Positions 59,121 to 64,000 of a stretch of 64,000 bases of DNA are shown one piece after another. The position numbers and the translations under genes are program-made. Below the pieces are notes generated by a model, which did not search any database, was not told the origin of the DNA, and worked only from the letters and a program-made list of their open reading frames with translations. Each line of letters begins with the position of its first letter. The stretch's first letter is position 1. Source of the DNA: an uncultured Paracoccaceae bacterium (GTDB taxonomy: Bacteria > Pseudomonadota > Alphaproteobacteria > Rhodobacterales > Rhodobacteraceae). The DNA lies in contig CANMAI010000008.1 in assembly GCA_947495795.1 (NCBI GenBank), forward strand, positions 1 to 64,000, in the 5' to 3' direction.

Positions 59121-60433
59121 GGACGCTGGTGCTTTACGGGGCGATGGCCGCTTTGTTGATCATGGTGGGCATGGTGCAGAGCTGGAACGTTTCGCTGACG
59201 ATTATCAACATGTGCATCATCTCTGCGATCATGGCGCTGGGGGTGAACATCCAGTGGGGCTATGCCGGGCTGTTCAATGTGGGGATCATGGGGTTTGCGG
59301 CATTGGGCGGTGTGGCGGCGGTGCTGGTGTCCATGCCGCCTGTGCCTGCCGCATGGGCTGCGGGCGGTGGCGGCATCGCGCTGTCCGGTTTGGCGGTGGT
59401 GGCGACAGGGGTTGCCATCGTGGTGCTGCGGCGAAAGTTGACGGGGCGGCTGCGGCTATGGGGCACCATAGCAGCGGCGATTGGGGGCTACGCGCTGATC
59501 CGCATGGCGTATGATCCGGCGATCGCCGCAATCGAGGCGGTGGACCCTGCGGCAACGGGCTATCTCGGCGGGCTGGGGCTGCCGATTGTGCTGGCCTGGT
59601 TTGGCGGCGGGCTGCTCGCGGCGGGGGCTGCCTGGGTGGTGGGCAAGATCAGCCTTGGCCTCCGCTCCGACTATCTGGCGATTGCGACGCTTGGGATCTC
59701 GGAGATCCTGATCGCGATGATGAAGAACGAAGACTGGCTGACCCGGGGCGTGAAGAACGTAACCGGCCTGCCCCGTCCCGTGCCTTACGAGATTGCACTG
59801 CGAGAGGCACCGTGGTTCGTGGATTTCTCGGCTCAGCTTGGGCAGAATCCGATCTTCTTCGCCTCCATCTTCGTGAAGCTTTGCTACATGCTGCTGTTTG
59901 CGACGGTGCTGATCGTGCTCTACTGGCTTTCGGAAAAGGCCCTGCATTCGCCCTGGGGCCGGATGATGCGGGCCATCCGCGACAATCGCGATGCAGCCGA
60001 GGCGATGGGCAAGGACGTGACGGCGCGGCATTTGCAGGTGTTCATTCTGGGCTCTGCCGTGGTGGGCATTGCGGGTGCGATGATGACAACGCTGGAGGGG
60101 CAGTTTACCCCCGGCACGTATAATCCGCTGCGCTTTACCTTCCTGATCTGGGTGATGGTGATCATCGGTGGTTCGGGCAACAACCGCGGCGCCATTCTGG
60201 GCGGGTTTCTTGTTTGGTTTCTCTGGATCGAGGTGGAAACACTTGGCGAACCTCTGATGATGATGCTGGCCTCAGGGCTTGATCCGGCCTTCGAGCTTTC
60301 GGAGCGGTTGCTGGATGCAGCGCCCCACATGCGCCTGTTTCTGATGGGACTGATATTGCTGCTGGTACTGCGGTTCGCGCCGCGCGGGCTGATACCGGAA
60401 CATTCCGGGCCAAAGGCTGCCCGGAAACGGTAA
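59117..60433 (+). CDS. livM: Branched-chain amino acid ABC transporter permease LivM
   Basis: The protein has 438 residues, longer than the usual 300-350 because of an extra insert (about 75-170). Helices flank motifs such as ALGVNIQWGYAGLFNVGIMGF and SLGLRSDYLAIATLGISEIL and the late GGSGNNRGAILGGFLVWF. Last gene of the operon. Confidence 0.86.
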   Translation: MRTLVLYGAMAALLIMVGMVQSWNVSLTIINMCIISAIMALGVNIQWGYAGLFNVGIMGFAALGGVAAVLVSMPPVPAAWAAGGGGIALSGLAVVATGVAIVVLRRKLTGRLRLWGTIAAAIGGYALIRMAYDPAIAAIEAVDPAATGYLGGLGLPIVLAWFGGGLLAAGAAWVVGKISLGLRSDYLAIATLGISEILIAMMKNEDWLTRGVKNVTGLPRPVPYEIALREAPWFVDFSAQLGQNPIFFASIFVKLCYMLLFATVLIVLYWLSEKALHSPWGRMMRAIRDNRDAAEAMGKDVTARHLQVFILGSAVVGIAGAMMTTLEGQFTPGTYNPLRFTFLIWVMVIIGGSGNNRGAILGGFLVWFLWIEVETLGEPLMMMLASGLDPAFELSERLLDAAPHMRLFLMGLILLLVLRFAPRGLIPEHSGPKAARKR

Positions 60434-60563
60434 GGCAACCGGCACGGAGGAACTCTGGTTCCCCCGCCGAAATGCAGGCAAAAAGAGGTCCGCCCGAAAA
60501 GCCACTAATTGCTTCTATTTTCTTTACCTAGCATTGGTGCGTGACTGCTATGGTTGAAAAGTG

Positions 60564-62357
60564 ATGAGTAAAAATCAACATATACGGGCATTTGGCAGCC
60601 GCATATCGCTGCTCCATATTGTTGTTGTCAGCCTTTCCCTGATGCTGACCATCGGCGTTTGGCAATACTCGAAAAATCAGGTCCAAACGCGCACAGAGAT
60701 GCGATTCAATGCCGCCACCGAGCGGGCGGTTGGCCTGATCAGGGACCGGATGAAAAAATATGAAGATGCGCTTTGGTCAGGCGTCGCGACGATCGAATCC
60801 CACGGCGGGGATATGTCTTACGAGGAATGGCAGATCTTTGCAGAGACACTCGAAATTGAGGAAAAGTATCCCGGCATCAACGGTATCGGGATTGTTCACT
60901 TTGTCACTCAGCAATCCCTCGATGACTACCTCACCGAGCGACGTGCGGAGCGTCCGGGCTTTGCGGTATATCCCGCGCATGAGCAGGATATCTTCATTCC
61001 GATCTCCTTTATCGAACCAGAAGATATCAACGCGGCCGCAGTTGGGCTTGACCTTGCGCATGAGGTAAACCGGCGCACGGCTGCACTGGCAAGCCGAGAT
61101 ACCGGCAGTGCCCAGATCACGGGCCCTATCGTGCTGGTTCAGGATGTGGGCCATACAGCCGGATTTTTGTTTTACGCGCCATACTACAGAGGAGCGCCAC
61201 CCACGCGCGTGGAAGACCGGCAGACAGAAGCGCTGGGAATGGTTTATGCGCCATTTGTCGTGCGCAAACTGATGGAGGGGCTGCTGGCAAAAGACCTGCG
61301 GGATATCCGATTCAGTATCAGCGACAACGGAGAGGACATTTATGGTGAACATGGCACAGACGATCCGCTGAATGATCCGCAGCCGATGTTTAGCGATGAA
61401 GTGAACATAGAGCTCTATGGCCGGACATGGACACTCGATGTCCGCTCCAACCTCGCCTTTCGGGAGGTGAACACCTATACCCAACCAACCCTTATTCTGA
61501 TTGGGGGCCTCCTGATCGAGGCGCTGATCATCTCACTTCTTGTGCTGATGTCTCGGGCGAACCACCGCGCTGTCGCGTATGCAAATACCGTGACATCGGA
61601 GCTTAGGGCGAAATCCGCGACGCTTGAGAAAGCGAACGCAGAACTGGAGCAATTTGCCTATATCACATCCCATGACCTGAAGACCCCGATCCGGGGCATA
61701 GCAGGCCTGACTGAAATGGTGCAGGAGGATCTGGAGGACTATCTGAAGTCTCCGGGCGCAAACCCCGAAGTTGGCACAAATCTGGACCGGATACTGGACC
61801 GTGTGGGCCGCATGAACGCGTTGATCAAGGGCGTTCTGGAGTTTTCCAGAATTGGAACGCAGAGCGAAAGCGAGGTTTCGCTTGTTTTGAGCGATGCGAT
61901 TGAGGGGCTGACCTCGGACTTTGGGATAGAACCGGGCCAGTTGGTTCTTTCGGGAGATGTGGAGGCCGTCCAATTCGATACGTTCAACTTTCGCCGGATA
62001 CTTGAGAACCTTGTGGGCAACGCGATCAAGTATCACGATGGTGCGAAACCTTTACGTATTGAAGTGTCTGTAAAAGACTGTGGAAAACGCTACCGTGCTT
62101 GTGTCACGGATAATGGCCCCGGGATAGAACCCCGCTTCCACGACAAGGTATTCTCCGTCTTTCAGACTTTGCGCGATGCCGGTGCGCCGGAAAGCACTGG
62201 CATCGGCCTCGCTATCGTCAAGAAGACGATTGAGCATCATGGCGGTACAATCACGCTGGCTTCAAACGCTGGCAAGGGTGCGGTATTCTCTTTCGATTGG
62301 CCGAAAGCCGCAGCGGACATGAGAGACGGCGCCGGTGAATTCAGGGGTGTGGCATGA
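60564..62357 (+). CDS. CHASE-domain sensor histidine kinase
   Basis: The protein has 597 residues from the ATG at 60564. An N-terminal helix (about 14-34) leads to a CHASE domain (about 75-270, GINGIGIVHFVTQ and the conserved GFLFYAPYY), a second helix (about 308-329), a HisKA box (FAYITSHDLKTPIRGI, His370) and an ATPase domain (NLVGNAIKYH, GIGLAIVKK). CHASE domains sense small ligands outside the membrane. ATGA overlap with the next gene, a response regulator. Confidence 0.87.
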   Translation: MSKNQHIRAFGSRISLLHIVVVSLSLMLTIGVWQYSKNQVQTRTEMRFNAATERAVGLIRDRMKKYEDALWSGVATIESHGGDMSYEEWQIFAETLEIEEKYPGINGIGIVHFVTQQSLDDYLTERRAERPGFAVYPAHEQDIFIPISFIEPEDINAAAVGLDLAHEVNRRTAALASRDTGSAQITGPIVLVQDVGHTAGFLFYAPYYRGAPPTRVEDRQTEALGMVYAPFVVRKLMEGLLAKDLRDIRFSISDNGEDIYGEHGTDDPLNDPQPMFSDEVNIELYGRTWTLDVRSNLAFREVNTYTQPTLILIGGLLIEALIISLLVLMSRANHRAVAYANTVTSELRAKSATLEKANAELEQFAYITSHDLKTPIRGIAGLTEMVQEDLEDYLKSPGANPEVGTNLDRILDRVGRMNALIKGVLEFSRIGTQSESEVSLVLSDAIEGLTSDFGIEPGQLVLSGDVEAVQFDTFNFRRILENLVGNAIKYHDGAKPLRIEVSVKDCGKRYRACVTDNGPGIEPRFHDKVFSVFQTLRDAGAPESTGIGLAIVKKTIEHHGGTITLASNAGKGAVFSFDWPKAAADMRDGAGEFRGVA

Positions 62358-62791
62358 CAAACCATTTGAACATTTTGCTGGTTGAGGACAACGAGGTGGA
62401 AGCGCAGATACTGAAGCGCAGCCTTAGGAAGATTGATGTATCAAGCACGGTTATTCATGCCCGGGATGGGCTTGAGGCGTTGGAAATCCTGATCGACGAG
62501 ACAGGCGGTATTGCTGTCACGGATCCCTTCGTGATCCTTCTGGACATCAACATGCCACGCATGAACGGGCATGAATTTCTTGCGGCGCTGCGGGAACGGG
62601 AGGAGATCTCGAATGCCCGTGTGTTCGCGTTGACGACCTCAAACAATCCGTTGGATATCTCACGGGCCTATGAGAAAAACATCAGCGGCTACATTGTAAA
62701 GCCCGATACCCCTTCCGGTTTGCTGGATGTTCTGAGCGCGCTGAAGCAGTTCTGGGAGGTGTGCGAGCCCCCGTGCGCAATCTCTGCATGA
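62354..62791 (+). CDS. Single-domain response regulator
   Basis: The protein has 145 residues, a receiver domain with the acidic pair Glu11/Asp12 (LLVEDNEVEAQ), phosphoacceptor Asp64 (ILLDINMPRMNG) and conserved Lys in YIVKPDTP. It belongs to the RcpA/CheY-like receivers that pair with CHASE or phytochrome kinases. No output domain, so it probably acts by protein contact or in a phosphorelay. Confidence 0.9.
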   Translation: MTNHLNILLVEDNEVEAQILKRSLRKIDVSSTVIHARDGLEALEILIDETGGIAVTDPFVILLDINMPRMNGHEFLAALREREEISNARVFALTTSNNPLDISRAYEKNISGYIVKPDTPSGLLDVLSALKQFWEVCEPPCAISA

Positions 62792-62947
62792 GTAGTGCCG
62801 CAATTTTCGTGAGCGGGCTTGCAGAGAGAAGGATTTAGCCCTGCGCAGAGGAAATCGGGCCTGCCGGATTGCTGCGCTATGGCGTTTCGCCCTTGAACCT
62901 GGACCTTCGAAGGCGGGAGAGCGCCAAGATCGCGGCTGATCTTTGGC

Positions 62948-62983
62948 GATAAAACGTCTCAGGCTGAAGGCGAAGCGTTTTAA
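62948..62983. repeat. Dispersed GC-box repeat, copy 2
   Basis: GATAAAA ... AAGGCGAAGCGTTTTAAG, partly matching copy 1 at 39051-39088. It lies just beyond the LysR stop codon, in the intergenic gap after the response regulator. Confidence 0.4.
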
Positions 62984-63993
62984 GGCAAATCGTTGGTGAA
63001 ACCGGCAGCTGCGAAACCCACGGCACTGCTCTCCTGCCAATGGCGGCTGTCAAACTCCACAAAGGCGCTGGGATGGATGAACTCATCACGGAACCACGGG
63101 AATTTGGAACCATCGAAAGAGGCGATCAGCCAGTCGATCATTGTGGCCACACGTGGCGTGCGGCGGGCGTCTGGGTGATATGTGAGCCAGATATCGATGC
63201 GGTGATGGATGCCCACATCGATAGGCACAAGATCCTGCGCGAGCGCCGAGGCGAATGTCGGCAGATCGCCAATACCTGCTGCACGCTCGATTGCGTAGAG
63301 ATGGGCGGCAGAGGAGTTTGTGCGGATACCGACAATCCCCTCGATATCATCAATCCCAAGATAGTGCGGCCACGTGCCGTTATCCTGCTTCGGCCCCACC
63401 TTATCGACAAGCCGGTGATCCATCATCTGCGCCTTGGTCTTGGGTGCGCCATACAGATCAATGTAGCGACGGGACGCATAAGGATAGACATGCAGTGACG
63501 CGAGGCGGCGGCGGACAACATGGGGGTTGTCCGGCTCTGCAAACTGCACGGCGACATCCGCCTCCATCCGACTGACATCGACAACCGCATCGGTGGCGTT
63601 CAGATCGACCACCATCATGGGATTGCTTTTCTGGAACGGGATGAGGCGGGGCATCAGCCAGAACGCGCCGAGCCCTTCGGTGGCGGCGATGCGCACGATC
63701 CCGCGCTTGTCGGGATCGAAGGTTTCGATCCGGCGTGCAAGATCGAAAGCGCCCTGCTCCAGATGTGTGGCGCTGGCCACGAGGCGCGCGCCTTCACGGG
63801 TGAGTTGAACGCCATTTGGCAACCGATCGAAGAGCTTGAAACCGAGTTCCGTTTCAAGCGAACCGATCCTTCGAACAACCGTGGAAGATGTGAGCCCGAG
63901 ACGTTTTGCAGCGGCCCGAAAGCTCAGTGTTCGGGCGCAGGCAAGGAATGTCTTCAAATCGTCCCAGGATGGATCGATTACCGCACGCTTCAT
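62980..63993 (-). CDS. LysR-family transcription regulator
   Basis: The protein has 337 residues. The N-terminal winged helix (LKTFLACARTLSFRAAAKRLGLTSSTVVRRI, about 13-43) and the periplasmic-binding-like effector domain (about 95-295) fit LysR. It is near the window edge, so its usual divergent target lies outside. Ligand unknown. Confidence 0.85.
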   Translation of the reverse strand: MKRAVIDPSWDDLKTFLACARTLSFRAAAKRLGLTSSTVVRRIGSLETELGFKLFDRLPNGVQLTREGARLVASATHLEQGAFDLARRIETFDPDKRGIVRIAATEGLGAFWLMPRLIPFQKSNPMMVVDLNATDAVVDVSRMEADVAVQFAEPDNPHVVRRRLASLHVYPYASRRYIDLYGAPKTKAQMMDHRLVDKVGPKQDNGTWPHYLGIDDIEGIVGIRTNSSAAHLYAIERAAGIGDLPTFASALAQDLVPIDVGIHHRIDIWLTYHPDARRTPRVATMIDWLIASFDGSKFPWFRDEFIHPSAFVEFDSRHWQESSAVGFAAAGFTNDLP

Positions 63994-64000
63994 TGAACCC

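Noticed and set aside
1-64000. CRISPR arrays, prophage genes or rRNA
   Set aside because: I looked for regularly spaced repeats, phage structural genes and rRNA motifs and saw none.

Overview
The window looks like chromosomal DNA from an alphaproteobacterium, most likely Rhodobacteraceae (Roseobacter group). The reasons are the NepR/EcfG/PhyR stress cascade, paired DUF1127 genes, a GlpV-type glycerol ABC operon, DctB/DctD, the type of liv operon and moderately high GC. No rRNA is present. There is one tRNA, Gly(GCC), at 47209-47283.

Layout. (1) 1-5.2 kb is a decayed mobile segment. It holds a truncated DUF736 gene, a small membrane protein, an XRE/MmyB regulator divergent from a haloalkane dehalogenase, a broken IS3-family element, an intact ardA, and fragments of a post-ardA gene and mobC that meet at one deletion scar. 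(2) 5.5-16.5 kb is a general-stress-response island. It has AI-2E permease, phospholipase D-like protein, entericidin, sensor kinase, EcfG, NepR, PhyR, Dps, DUF1328, ExoD, DUF883, a degenerate receiver, Crp/Fnr, PRC-barrel and CsbD genes. Eight sites matching the EcfG promoter (GGAAC, 17 bases, GTT) lie in front of seven transcription units, two of them in one palindrome serving the divergent nepR and phyR units. (3) 16.8-19.6 kb is a four-carbon acid sugar (threonate-type) operon, ltnD-otnK-otnC. (4) 19.7-31 kb is one long minus-strand block: glycerol ABC transporter (glpVSTPQ plus DUF2160), a BlaI/M56 pair overlapping its 3' end, then dctB-dctD and a separate flavodoxin gene.

(5) 31.3-34.2 kb has a DMT permease, a SnoaL-like fusion protein, a TetR regulator and a DUF4336 protein around one 15-bp operator-like palindrome. 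(6) 34.3-47 kb holds RNase R, a lytic transglycosylase, a minus-strand redox operon (gluconate dehydrogenase subunit 3-like, GMC oxidoreductase, PQQ-type sugar dehydrogenase, dihaem cytochrome c), glyoxalase I, a ribbon-helix-helix protein, an MFS permease, a dead VOC gene and a ZapE-type ATPase. (7) 47-54.7 kb has tRNA-Gly, a KefC-type antiporter with its KefG-like partner, a UvrD-type helicase, two DUF1127 genes and tungstate-type tupBC. (8) 54.9-60.4 kb is a branched-chain amino-acid-type ABC operon (livK-G-F-x-H-M) with an unrelated exported small protein coupled into the middle. (9) 60.6-64 kb has a CHASE-domain kinase with its response regulator and a LysR regulator.

Two dispersed repeat families were found: a 39-base element built on TTTGGTA units (37593-37631 and 56977-57015) and a weaker one (39051-39088 and 62948-62983). 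A 45-base palindromic insertion lies in frame inside the broken IS transposase. I found no CRISPR array, prophage or rRNA. The best candidate for something worth following up is the compact EcfG regulon with its shared bidirectional promoter.
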